Assembly: GCA_002307905.1 (NCBI GenBank)
Contig: DBUL01000139.1
Location: 4,298 to 9,585 of the forward strand
Source of the DNA: Rhizobiaceae bacterium UBA1291
GTDB lineage: Bacteria; Pseudomonadota; Alphaproteobacteria; Rhizobiales; Rhizobiaceae
DNA: 5,288 bases
Direction of reading: 5' to 3'
Position numbers and translations under genes: made by a program. The notes under the pieces are model-generated. The model was not told where the DNA came from and made no database searches. It saw nothing but the letters and a program-made list of their open reading frames with translations. This document shows, in pieces, positions 1 through 5,288 of this stretch (its first letter is position 1; the number at the start of each line of letters is the position of its first letter).

Positions 1-1342
1 CGTAGGCCACCGTCTGCGCCCCATGGCCGACGCCCGGCAGACCCGCCGGTTCCGGAGCGGCTTCATCTTGCGCAGGCGCAAAATCGATGTCCCAGATGCA
101 GCCAAGGTCCGTCTTGGCATCGAGAAGATAGATCAGGGCACCACCGACGCCGCGGACAGCGGGAACCTCGACCTCGCCAGGCCGGACGGGCTGGCTGAAA
201 GGCGCAGCGCCAAGCGCCACCGCACGCGCCATGGCCGCCGCCGCGTCCTCCACCTGCAGGGCCATTGCGTAAGCCGATGCACCGTGAACGGCATAGGCGC
301 TGCTGGCGAAGCCGACCTCCTCTCGGTTGATGAGGATGCGGACCTCGCCCTGCTGGTAGACGCTGACATTCTTCGTTTTGTGGGTGGCCGTCTTCCGGAA
401 ACCCAGCGAATGCAACATGGCCCGCAGAGGCTCGACATCGACCTTGCCGACCGAAAACTCGATGAAGGCGACGCCGGCGACCGCCGCGCGGTCCGGCATC
501 AAGGGCACCGTCAGGCTTGCAGCATCCGGTCTTCTGCGAACCTGGTCGCCCAGATAGACCAGAGAACGATGGCCGTCGGCGGCAATGGCCTTGGGCGAGC
601 CGCCGCGGAACTGGTCGTTGAAGATCTCCAAAGAGAGATAGCCGTCATATCCGGTTGCAGCGACGGCCGCGACGAAGTCAGCGACCGGTAGATCGCCCTC
701 GCCGGGCATGTTGCGGAAGTGCCTGCTCCAATAAAGCAGGTCCATGTTGATCAAGGGCGCGTCGGCCAGCTGAACGATGAAGATCTTGTCCTTCGGAATG
801 GATCGGATGGAGCCGATGTCGATCTTGCGGGCAAGCGTATGGAAGCTGGCGAGAATGAGGCCGACGTTGGGATGATCCGCGCGGCGGACGATCTCCCAGG
901 CGTCACGATGGTCGAAGATGTGTCGTCCCCAGGCCAGCGCCTCGTAGCCAACCTTCAAGCCGCGCCTTGCCGCCCTTTCCCCCAGTTCGTGGAAGTCCGC
1001 TGCGGCACGATCGATGCCGCCGAGCGAGACAGGCGAGACGTTGGAGCAGACGAGAACCAAATCCGTCCCCAGCTCCTGCATGATGTCGAACTTGCGTTCG
1101 GCGCGATCGAAGGTCCGCGACCGGTGCGGCTCCGGCATGCCTTCGAAATCCCGGAAGGGCTGGAACAGCGTGATCTCCAGTCCGCAATCTCGAACCATGC
1201 GTCCGACATCGCGCGGACTGCCGTCAAAGGCCAGAAAGTCGTTCTCGAAGATCTCGACGCCGTCGAAGCCCGCCTTGGCGATTGCCTCCAGCTTTTCGGG
1301 AAGCTCGCCGCTGATAGAGACGGTCGCGATGGAGGTCTTCAT
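1..1342 (-). CDS. quiC: 3-dehydroshikimate dehydratase / HPPD-like fusion (QuiC type), 3' end outside window
   Basis: This gene encodes a cytoplasmic dehydratase expected to convert 3-dehydroshikimate to protocatechuate, the entry to the beta-ketoadipate pathway. It is open at the left edge: 447 codons are visible of roughly 630 usual for the fused family. Residues 1 to about 275 form a sugar-phosphate-isomerase-like TIM barrel with recognisable family blocks: YEALAWGRH (133-141, E134), ASFHTLAR (165-172), QLADAP (191-196), WSRHFRNMPGEGDLP (205-219) and LEIFNDQFR (238-246, E239). From about residue 290 a VOC fold of the 4-hydroxyphenylpyruvate dioxygenase type begins (VAFIEFSVGKVDVEPLRAML); its second half lies outside. 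The ATG overlaps the upstream gene's stop (ATGA, 1342-1339), and GGGAG at 1354-1350 sits 7 nt before it, so the start is well supported and translational coupling is likely. The odd point is alanine at 165, where the family has the metal-binding Asp. The fusion assignment is firm; full activity is uncertain. Confidence 0.9.
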   Translation of the reverse strand, partial: MKTSIATVSISGELPEKLEAIAKAGFDGVEIFENDFLAFDGSPRDVGRMVRDCGLEITLFQPFRDFEGMPEPHRSRTFDRAERKFDIMQELGTDLVLVCSNVSPVSLGGIDRAAADFHELGERAARRGLKVGYEALAWGRHIFDHRDAWEIVRRADHPNVGLILASFHTLARKIDIGSIRSIPKDKIFIVQLADAPLINMDLLYWSRHFRNMPGEGDLPVADFVAAVAATGYDGYLSLEIFNDQFRGGSPKAIAADGHRSLVYLGDQVRRRPDAASLTVPLMPDRAAVAGVAFIEFSVGKVDVEPLRAMLHSLGFRKTATHKTKNVSVYQQGEVRILINREEVGFASSAYAVHGASAYAMALQVEDAAAAMARAVALGAAPFSQPVRPGEVEVPAVRGVGGALIYLLDAKTDLGCIWDIDFAPAQDEAAPEPAGLPGVGHGAQTVAY

Positions 1343-2235
1343 GAGGCGGCTCCCGAGGCCAGCGCAGTCTGTGGCGGAGCCTGGGTCAGTTCGGCAAAAT
1401 GGCGCCCCATCCGGTCCGAATCGGGCTTGATACCGGTGAAAAGTTCAAAGGCCTTTACTGCCTGGTAGACCGCCATCCCACCGCCATCGAGCACCCTGCA
1501 TCCGCGACGCCCCGCCTCAGACAACAGTTCCGTGATCAGCGGGAAATAGACGATCTCGGCCACCCACAGGGACGAATGCAGCAGATCGGCAGGCAAAGGC
1601 AGACCGGGATATTTCACCATGCCGGTCGGGGTCGCATGGATCAGGCCCGAGGCTCCCGCCATGGCCACCGGCAGTTCGTCTCCGGCCTCAACGAGGGCAT
1701 GAGGAAAGTGTCTTTGCATCGTCTCCGCCAGCCCGTCAGCGCGCGATTGATCCTGATCGAAAATGGTCAGCCTGGAGGCGCCTGACCGCAGAATGGCAAA
1801 GGCTGTCGCCGCGCCAGCCCCGCCTGCGCCGAGCTGGACGACAGCATCAAGGTCGGCTCCCGGCAGTCCGACGCGGAAGCTCTCGGCAAATCCCCACCAG
1901 TCGGTGTTGTGCCCGTGCCGCCTGCCGTCGCGAAGAATGATGGTGTTGACGGCACCCAGAACCGTTGCTTCCTCCGACAGCGTGTCGAGGAGACCGAGAA
2001 CCGCCTGCTTGCAGGGATGCGTCACGTTCAATCCACCGAAGCCTCGGGCTTCGGCATCGGCGATCACATCGGGAAGCTGATCCACACCGACCTTCATCTG
2101 GTCGAGGTCCAGAAGCTCGTAACCGTAGTCGAGCCCTTGCGCACGTCCTTCCGCGACATGCATCGCCGGCGTCAACGATGCCTGAATTCCCCTACCGATA
2201 AGGCCGGCGCAAAAGGATGTCTCTTGTGATTTCAT
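1339..2235 (-). CDS. aroE: Shikimate/quinate dehydrogenase, catabolic type
   Basis: This is a 298-residue NAD(P)-dependent oxidoreductase of the shikimate dehydrogenase family, close to the usual 270-300. Seen motifs are the substrate-binding segment SLTPAMH (20-26), NVTHPCK with the catalytic Lys (70-76), GAVNT (94-98), GHNTDWWGF with the catalytic Asp at 112, the dinucleotide loop GAGGAG (136-141), and a C-terminal GGGMAVYQAVKAFELFTG block. After the second Rossmann strand the sequence is IFDQDQSRA with Asp160, not the NRT basic motif of biosynthetic NADP enzymes; this favours NAD and a catabolic role (inference). It is the first gene of an operon with the dehydratase and overlaps it by 4 bases. 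The start at 2235 is chosen because homology begins just after it; an in-frame ATG at 2307 would add 24 Arg/Pro-rich residues that fit no family feature, although the predicted transcript would include it. No strong Shine-Dalgarno precedes 2235. Shikimate is the likelier substrate, but quinate cannot be excluded. Confidence 0.9.
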   Translation of the reverse strand: MKSQETSFCAGLIGRGIQASLTPAMHVAEGRAQGLDYGYELLDLDQMKVGVDQLPDVIADAEARGFGGLNVTHPCKQAVLGLLDTLSEEATVLGAVNTIILRDGRRHGHNTDWWGFAESFRVGLPGADLDAVVQLGAGGAGAATAFAILRSGASRLTIFDQDQSRADGLAETMQRHFPHALVEAGDELPVAMAGASGLIHATPTGMVKYPGLPLPADLLHSSLWVAEIVYFPLITELLSEAGRRGCRVLDGGGMAVYQAVKAFELFTGIKPDSDRMGRHFAELTQAPPQTALASGAAS

Positions 2236-2251
2236 TTCGTATTCGCCGATG

Positions 2252-2273
2252 CCAGGAGCGCGGAGGATCCTGG
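2252..2273 (-). other. Inverted repeat in the aroE leader
   Basis: A 6-bp inverted repeat CCAGGA/TCCTGG with a 10-nt loop lies 17-38 nt before the aroE start, within the predicted leader RNA. It could form a modest hairpin near the ribosome binding region. There is no further support for a regulatory role, and a repeat this short in GC-rich DNA can arise by chance. Confidence 0.3.
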
Positions 2274-2324
2274 GCGGACGGCGCTCCTCCCGAACAACCG
2301 GCGGCATTCAGCACCGCGCCCAAT

Positions 2325-2353
2325 GCAATAATGTACGAACTAGTTCGTGTCAA
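2325..2353 (-). promoter_or_regulatory. Promoter of the aroE-quiC operon
   Basis: On the minus strand a perfect -35 box TTGACA (2353-2348) is followed by a 17-bp spacer and a weak -10 box TATTGC (2330-2325, 3 of 6 matches). Transcription would begin near 2318, giving a leader of about 80 nt to the chosen aroE start. The operator palindrome fills most of the spacer, so repressor binding would block RNA polymerase directly. The elements are seen; promoter use is inferred. Confidence 0.65.
2335..2348. promoter_or_regulatory. Probable TetR operator (14-bp perfect palindrome)
   Basis: ACGAACTAGTTCGT is a perfect inverted repeat with no central spacer, in the gap between divergent tetR and aroE genes. 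Symmetry stops at both ends after these 14 bases. Its size and position fit a TetR dimer site. It overlaps the last base of the aroE -35 box and covers the promoter spacer; it is also about 20 bp upstream of a possible tetR promoter, so autoregulation is possible. Confidence 0.7.
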
Positions 2354-2365
2354 TTCGGACGACCA

Positions 2366-2394
2366 TTGAAACCTGTTCGCAAGCCTCTTAAGAC
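2366..2394 (+). promoter_or_regulatory. Possible tetR promoter
   Basis: TTGAAA (2366-2371) and TAAGAC (2389-2394) are separated by 17 bp. The -35 matches 5 of 6 bases and the -10 only 3 of 6. Transcription would start near 2401, about 50 nt before the preferred GTG start. This is a weak prediction made from spacing and position only. Confidence 0.4.
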
Positions 2395-2452
2395 GTAACC
2401 ATTGAAGAGCGAGCCGGCATGGGCTCTGCAGACCGACGGCGGACGAGTGATT

Positions 2453-3130
2453 GTGAGAACACCTGTGGAGCGCGAAGGCCGAAAGAACGACCCGGAGAAG
2501 ACGAAGGACGATATCCTCACCGTCGCGACGGAGGAGTTTTCGGAATTCGGACTTTCGGGCGGGCGCGTCGATGCCATCGCAGAGAAGACCCGCACTTCGA
2601 AGCGGATGATCTACTACTACTTCGGCAGCAAGGAAGGCCTGTACCTCGCTGTGCTGGAAAAGGCCTACCGGAAAATCCGGTCGCTCGAGGCGGATCTGGA
2701 GTTGGCCGACATGCCACCTGTGGATGCGCTGCGGACGCTGATTGCCAGCACCTTCGACCACGATGAGAACAATCCGGAATTCGTGCGGCTGGTGAGCATC
2801 GAGAACATTCACCACGCCAACCATATGAAGCGATCCACGGAGATCGGCGAACTCAACCTGTCAATCGTCAGGATGATCAGCGACATCCTGGAACGGGGTC
2901 GCCGCGAAGGCGTGTTCCGCCGCGAGGTCGATGCCATCGACCTGCACATGCTCGTCAGCGCCTTCTGCTTCTTCCGCGTCTCCAACAGGCACACCTTCGG
3001 CACCATCTTCCACCGCGACCTTTCGGAACCGGTCCTCTATGCGCGGCACAAGCAGATGATCGCCGATGCGGTCATCGCCTATGTGACGCACTCGCCGGAA
3101 GAGCCTGCAGCCATGCCTTCAAAGGCATAG
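2453..3130 (+). CDS. TetR/AcrR-family transcriptional regulator
   Basis: This is a 225-residue DNA-binding regulator, a normal length for TetR proteins, which act as ligand-released dimeric repressors. The N-terminal domain (about 16-65) carries the helix-turn-helix: ILTVATEEFSEFG, then RVDAIAEKTRTSKRMIYYYF (38-57) and GSKEGLYLAVLEKAY. The C-terminal ligand/dimer domain contains NPEFVRLVSIENIHHA (107-122), a segment resembling the RutR-type subgroup, but the ligand cannot be read from it. The start is GTG at 2453 because GGCGGA (2438-2443) lies 9 nt upstream; in-frame GTG at 2447 and TTG at 2402 are alternatives that only lengthen the tail. It is divergent from aroE-quiC across a 217-bp gap holding a palindrome inside the aroE promoter, so it most likely represses that operon, with shikimate, quinate or a product as inducer (inference). 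A strong hairpin follows its stop. Confidence 0.9.
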   Translation: MRTPVEREGRKNDPEKTKDDILTVATEEFSEFGLSGGRVDAIAEKTRTSKRMIYYYFGSKEGLYLAVLEKAYRKIRSLEADLELADMPPVDALRTLIASTFDHDENNPEFVRLVSIENIHHANHMKRSTEIGELNLSIVRMISDILERGRREGVFRREVDAIDLHMLVSAFCFFRVSNRHTFGTIFHRDLSEPVLYARHKQMIADAVIAYVTHSPEEPAAMPSKA

Positions 3131-3141
3131 CGGTCGATGGT

Positions 3142-3179
3142 AGAAGTGTGCCTGGGCCGATATCCAGGCACACGTTTCT
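3142..3179 (+). terminator. Rho-independent terminator after tetR
   Basis: A perfect 10-bp stem GTGTGCCTGG/CCAGGCACAC (3146-3155 and 3164-3173) closes an 8-nt loop. Flanking AGAA and TTCT extend it past a single bulged G. It begins 11 nt after the tetR stop codon. The following T tract (GTTTCTC) is short, so efficiency is uncertain; the hairpin may also serve the opposite strand, where transcripts from the ABC genes would converge. Confidence 0.75.
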
Positions 3180-3217
3180 CACAGTATTAGCCCGCGCGAT
3201 TGATCTTCTGTCCGATC

Positions 3218-3418
3218 GAGGCCCGTCACCAGCGCCACATGCTTCACCGATTTGGCCGGCGACAGCGCGGTGAGAAGATTACGCACCATGGCGGAATTGA
3301 CGCGGATGTTGTCCGCTTCCGTCGGCTGCCGCAGTCAACTCGAGATGAAGAATTGCGACGGGTCGAGACCGGATAGCGCCGAGGCGAGCGAGGCAGGATC
3401 GAGAAGGTCGGCCGCCAC
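3218..3418 (-). pseudogene. Fragment of a PRISE-like SDR oxidoreductase with internal stop
   Basis: Reading the minus strand from 3418 gives VAADLLDPASLASALSGLD, then PSQFFISS, a TGA stop at 3337-3335, and in the same frame LRQPTEADNIRVNSAMVRN, LLTALSPAKSVKHVALVTGL. This is the early-middle part of atypical short-chain dehydrogenases of the progesterone-5-beta-reductase/iridoid-synthase-like family, which in bacteria usually read F(F/I)TTWLRQ at the interrupted place; a single TGG-to-TGA change explains the stop. Only about 67 codons of an expected 350 or so survive. The N-terminal nucleotide-binding loop is not recognisable upstream (weak possible extension in frame to about 3470), and homology ends at VTGL, where intact proteins continue toward the active site. 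Family recognition is by eye from conserved wording. It is clearly non-functional. Confidence 0.8.
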
Positions 3419-3434
3419 AGATGCTTCTGAGGGT

Positions 3435-3452
3435 GTTGCGAAAGACCGCAAC
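3435..3452. repeat. Small hairpin GTTGCG/CGCAAC
   Basis: A 6-bp inverted repeat with a 6-nt loop (AAAGAC) lies between the two gene remnants. No T tract follows on either strand, so it is not a convincing terminator. It may be chance or part of a decayed intergenic repeat together with the neighbouring palindrome. Confidence 0.3.
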
Positions 3453-3462
3453 GTAGGCGCCA

Positions 3463-3481
3463 AGCGGAAATGATTTCCGCT
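3463..3481. repeat. Palindrome AGCGGAAA-TGA-TTTCCGCT
   Basis: Two perfect 8-bp arms flank a 3-nt centre. It sits between the permease remnant and the SDR remnant. It has no T run on either side. It could be a copy of a dispersed palindromic intergenic element, or a regulator site left from a lost promoter; the window contains no second copy to decide. Confidence 0.5.
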
Positions 3482-3519
3482 CCGGGCGATGAGAGCAGAC
3501 TGTCCACAGCACACCTACC

Positions 3520-3588
3520 CTAAAAGGTGCGCCAAGAAGCGTAAAGGAGCGCGACGAGCGCAGGTATGACCGCGTTCGTCGGTCTCGT
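3520..3588 (-). pseudogene. Probable ABC permease N-terminus remnant with lost start codon
   Basis: Directly after the ATPase stop the minus strand has an excellent ribosome binding site, GAGGGGG (3602-3596), a 7-nt gap, and then ACG at 3588-3586 where a start codon would be expected. Reading from it with Met in place of the ACG gives MRPTNAVIPALVALLYASW followed by RTF and a TAG stop (3522-3520). A short polar start running into a hydrophobic helix ending in Trp is what nitrate/sulfonate-type ABC permeases begin with, and a permease commonly follows the ATPase in such operons. I infer a permease gene that lost its ATG (one T-to-C change) and nearly all of its length. The peptide is too short to prove homology, so an unrelated reading is possible. 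Confidence 0.5.
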
Positions 3589-3600
3589 GCTGTTACCCCC

Positions 3601-4374
3601 TCAATGCAATCCGAACAGTCCGAGCAGTTCCTCACGCTGTCGAACAAACCCGGTAGCGCTGCGATCGCGCGGTCTTGGAAGGTTGATGTCGATCAGTCGG
3701 GGTTGGGCAGCCTTCTCTCGGGGCAGGATCAGAATCCGGTCGGCGAGGAAGATCGCTTCTTCGAGATCGTGGGTCACGAGCACCGTCGTCACGTCCTCCT
3801 CCTTCCAGATCCGGGCCAGTTCCTGCTGCATGCCGATCTTGGTCATGGCGTCGAGTGCGCCCAGCGGTTCGTCGAGCAGGAGGATCTCGGGTTGGACGGC
3901 AAGTGCGCGGGCGATACCGACCCTTTGCGCCATGCCGCCTGAGAGCTGGCGCGGATAGGCTGTTTCAAAACCCTTGAGACCGACGAGGTCGACATAGCGC
4001 TTTGATATGAAGCGCGCCTCGTCACGGGACAGGCCTCTCGTCTCGAGGCCAAAGCCGATATTGTCGATGACCGTCAGCCAGGGCAGCAGACGCGGCTCCT
4101 GGAAGATGACCGCCCGCTCCGTGCCGACGCCGCGGACGCGACGTCCGTCGATCAGTACGTCGCCGGCATCGGCCTCTTCGAGGCCCGCCAGGATCCTGAG
4201 AAGCGTCGTCTTGCCGGAACCGCTGGCGCCGACGATCGCAAGGCTTTCACCGGAGCGGATGGCGAGGTTGAGATCTTTCAGGACCGGGAGCGGCTGTCCG
4301 TTGAGGTTGAAGGTCTTGGAGAGGTGACGGATCGTCACCTCTCCGCGAATGGTATCGGACTGAGCGATCGCCAT
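3601..4374 (-). CDS. ABC transporter ATPase, nitrate/sulfonate/taurine type
   Basis: This 257-residue protein is the cytoplasmic ATP-hydrolysing subunit of an importer; length and sequence fit the SsuB/TauB/NrtD group. All nucleotide-binding elements are present: Walker A GASGSGKTT (49-57), Q-loop VIFQEPRLLPWLTV (Q92), signature LSGGMAQR (144-151), Walker B ILLLDEP (164-170), D-loop LGALD and the switch His202 in LVTHDLEEA. The Q-loop wording EPRLLPW is typical of this subfamily. It starts 4 nt after the binding-protein stop codon, so the two are co-transcribed and probably coupled; no strong Shine-Dalgarno is visible. The gene is intact, yet its membrane partner is not: only a permease remnant follows. 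It may serve a permease encoded to the right of the window or elsewhere, or be a leftover. The transported compound cannot be deduced. Confidence 0.93.
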   Translation of the reverse strand: MAIAQSDTIRGEVTIRHLSKTFNLNGQPLPVLKDLNLAIRSGESLAIVGASGSGKTTLLRILAGLEEADAGDVLIDGRRVRGVGTERAVIFQEPRLLPWLTVIDNIGFGLETRGLSRDEARFISKRYVDLVGLKGFETAYPRQLSGGMAQRVGIARALAVQPEILLLDEPLGALDAMTKIGMQQELARIWKEEDVTTVLVTHDLEEAIFLADRILILPREKAAQPRLIDINLPRPRDRSATGFVRQREELLGLFGLH

Positions 4375-4378
4375 CTGT

Positions 4379-5288
4379 TCAGTTGCTCGCCGTTTCGGAG
4401 GAGTAGAGAATATCCTTGGCGGACAATTGGCCTTCCTTCAGCTTGCCTTCGCGCACCAGGACGTCGATCCAGAACTGCAGGTCGCGCTCGACCGCCTTGC
4501 CGCCCGGACGGACGCCGTAGCCGCGGAAGTACTGGGCGATATCCGGGTTCTCGCCGCGCTCGGCCAGCGCCTTGGCCAAGATTGCTCTCGTTTCTTCAGG
4601 ATGTTCGCGGGCATAGTCCAGCGCCCGCGCCGACTGCTCGACGAAGACCTTGGCGGCTTCGGGTTGCTCTTCGATGAAATCCCGCCGCAGCACGATGAAG
4701 CCACCGGCGATCTCGCCTAGAACATCCGTGTCGTCGAAGATGGCGCGCAGCCCACCCTTCTGCTTGGCCGCGCCTTCGAAGGTCGTCTGCCAGTAACCGA
4801 AGGCCGAAACTTCGACCTGGCCCGAGCGCAGGACCTGTTCGAGCTGCGGCCCCGGGACGACGATCTGGTTGGCGGCGTCCGACGGCAGACCGACGGAGTG
4901 CAGTGCCTCGCGGATCGTATAGTCGAGATGTGCACCCAGCGTGTTCACCGCGATGGTCTTGCCGGCGATGTCCTTGATGTCGCGGATGGGGCTGTCTCCC
5001 AACACGTAGAAGATCGACTGGACCTCGTCGTTGATGCCGTTCGACGGATAGGCCGCGACGAAGTCGTTGCCGCCGATGATTGAGTTGAGAACGGCGGACG
5101 TCGCCGCACTGCCGATTTCGACATCGCCCGAGGCAAGCGCGATGAGAGAAGCCGGACCGCCCGTGGCATAGCCGACGTTTTCGATGGTGATGCCGGTGCC
5201 GTCGAAATAGCCGAGTTCGGCGGCGAGCTCATGGGCGGACAATCCGCCCTGGCTGGAGAGATAGCGGAACTTCACGTCTTCGGCCGCG
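4379..5288 (-). CDS. ABC transporter periplasmic substrate-binding protein (NMT1/SsuA-like), 5' end outside window
   Basis: The reading frame is open to the right edge; 302 residues are visible. The first visible residues, AAEDVKFRYLSSQGG, look like the mature N-terminus just after a signal-peptidase site, so the missing part should be a signal peptide. An internal GTG at 5275 is a possible but unlikely start because it would remove the export signal. Family blocks are the first strand VKFRYLSSQGG, LAAELGYFDGTGITIENV, GGPASLIALASGDVEIG, the hinge-region DIAGKTIAVNTLGAHLDYT, and GGFIVLRRDFIEEQPEAAKVF, as in nitrate/sulfonate/taurine and thiamine-precursor binding proteins. It would capture a small, probably anionic or aromatic solute in the periplasm; the ligand is not readable. 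It lies 4 nt upstream of the ATPase gene. Confidence 0.9.
   Translation of the reverse strand, partial: AAEDVKFRYLSSQGGLSAHELAAELGYFDGTGITIENVGYATGGPASLIALASGDVEIGSAATSAVLNSIIGGNDFVAAYPSNGINDEVQSIFYVLGDSPIRDIKDIAGKTIAVNTLGAHLDYTIREALHSVGLPSDAANQIVVPGPQLEQVLRSGQVEVSAFGYWQTTFEGAAKQKGGLRAIFDDTDVLGEIAGGFIVLRRDFIEEQPEAAKVFVEQSARALDYAREHPEETRAILAKALAERGENPDIAQYFRGYGVRPGGKAVERDLQFWIDVLVREGKLKEGQLSAKDILYSSETASN

Larger units (their letters stand above)
3131..3600. other. Gene-free stretch made of gene remnants
   Basis: No intact gene was found in these 470 bases. From left to right it holds the tetR terminator, a fragment of a short-chain dehydrogenase gene on the minus strand, two small hairpins (3435-3452 and 3463-3481), and a permease N-terminus remnant abutting the ATPase gene. 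Open frames of 73-130 codons exist here on both strands but their translations are rich in Ser/Arg/Pro and resemble no family. The stretch reads as the residue of one or more deletions at the end of the ABC operon. Confidence 0.7.

Noticed and set aside
23..691. 222-codon open frame on the plus strand
   Set aside because: It lies opposite the dehydratase gene, whose minus-strand translation matches a known family throughout. The plus-strand product resembles nothing and is explained by high GC shadowing.
719..1468. 249-codon open frame on the plus strand
   Set aside because: It is antisense to the quiC start and the aroE end; no domain or ribosome binding site supports it.
2192..2824. 210-codon minus-strand frame across the tetR-aroE intergenic region
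   Set aside because: It is antisense to tetR and would run through the operator and promoter region; its translation has no family wording.
3131..3600. Structured non-coding RNA or CRISPR-like element in the gene-free stretch
   Set aside because: There are several hairpins, but no direct repeats with regular spacing and no recognised RNA family. Gene remnants account for most of the sequence.
3279..3647. 122-codon minus-strand frame and the overlapping 87-codon frame at 3244-3507
   Set aside because: They cross the ATPase stop, the permease remnant and the SDR remnant in other frames. The conserved protein wording lies in different frames, so these are by-products of decay.
4324..4677. 117-codon plus-strand frame and similar ones opposite the ABC genes
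   Set aside because: These are antisense shadows of the ATPase and binding-protein genes with Arg/Ser/Pro-rich translations.

Overview
The window looks like chromosomal or megaplasmid DNA from an alphaproteobacterium, most likely a member of the Rhizobiales (Rhizobium/Agrobacterium/Ensifer-like). Reasons are high GC with strong third-position GC bias, and gene families and wording of conserved motifs typical of that group; this placement is inference, not a database result. No RNA genes, CRISPR arrays, insertion sequences or phage genes were seen.

Left part (about 1-2452): a two-gene minus-strand operon for catabolism of shikimate/quinate. A catabolic-type shikimate (quinate) dehydrogenase (2235-1339) is followed, with an ATGA stop/start overlap, by a QuiC-type 3-dehydroshikimate dehydratase fused to a 4-hydroxyphenylpyruvate-dioxygenase-like (VOC) domain. 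The latter runs off the left edge, with 447 codons visible. Together they would turn shikimate into 3-dehydroshikimate and then protocatechuate. A TetR-family regulator (2453-3130, plus strand) is divergent. The intergenic region holds a perfect 14-bp palindrome lying almost exactly in the 17-bp spacer of a TTGACA promoter that faces the dehydrogenase gene, which is a clean picture of local repression. The dehydratase has alanine where the family has a metal-binding aspartate (position 165), which raises doubt about its activity.

Middle (3131-3600): a strong hairpin just after the tetR gene, then about 420 bp with no intact gene. This stretch is a graveyard. It contains an internal fragment of a PRISE-like short-chain dehydrogenase/reductase interrupted by a Trp-to-stop change, and what appears to be the first 22 codons of an ABC permease whose start codon now reads ACG.

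Right part (3601-5288): a minus-strand ABC import operon of the nitrate/sulfonate/taurine type, with a periplasmic binding protein (its signal peptide is cut off by the right edge) and an intact ATPase. The permease expected to follow the ATPase is only present as the remnant just described, so the transporter may be dead, or may use a permease encoded outside the window. The substrate cannot be told from the sequence.
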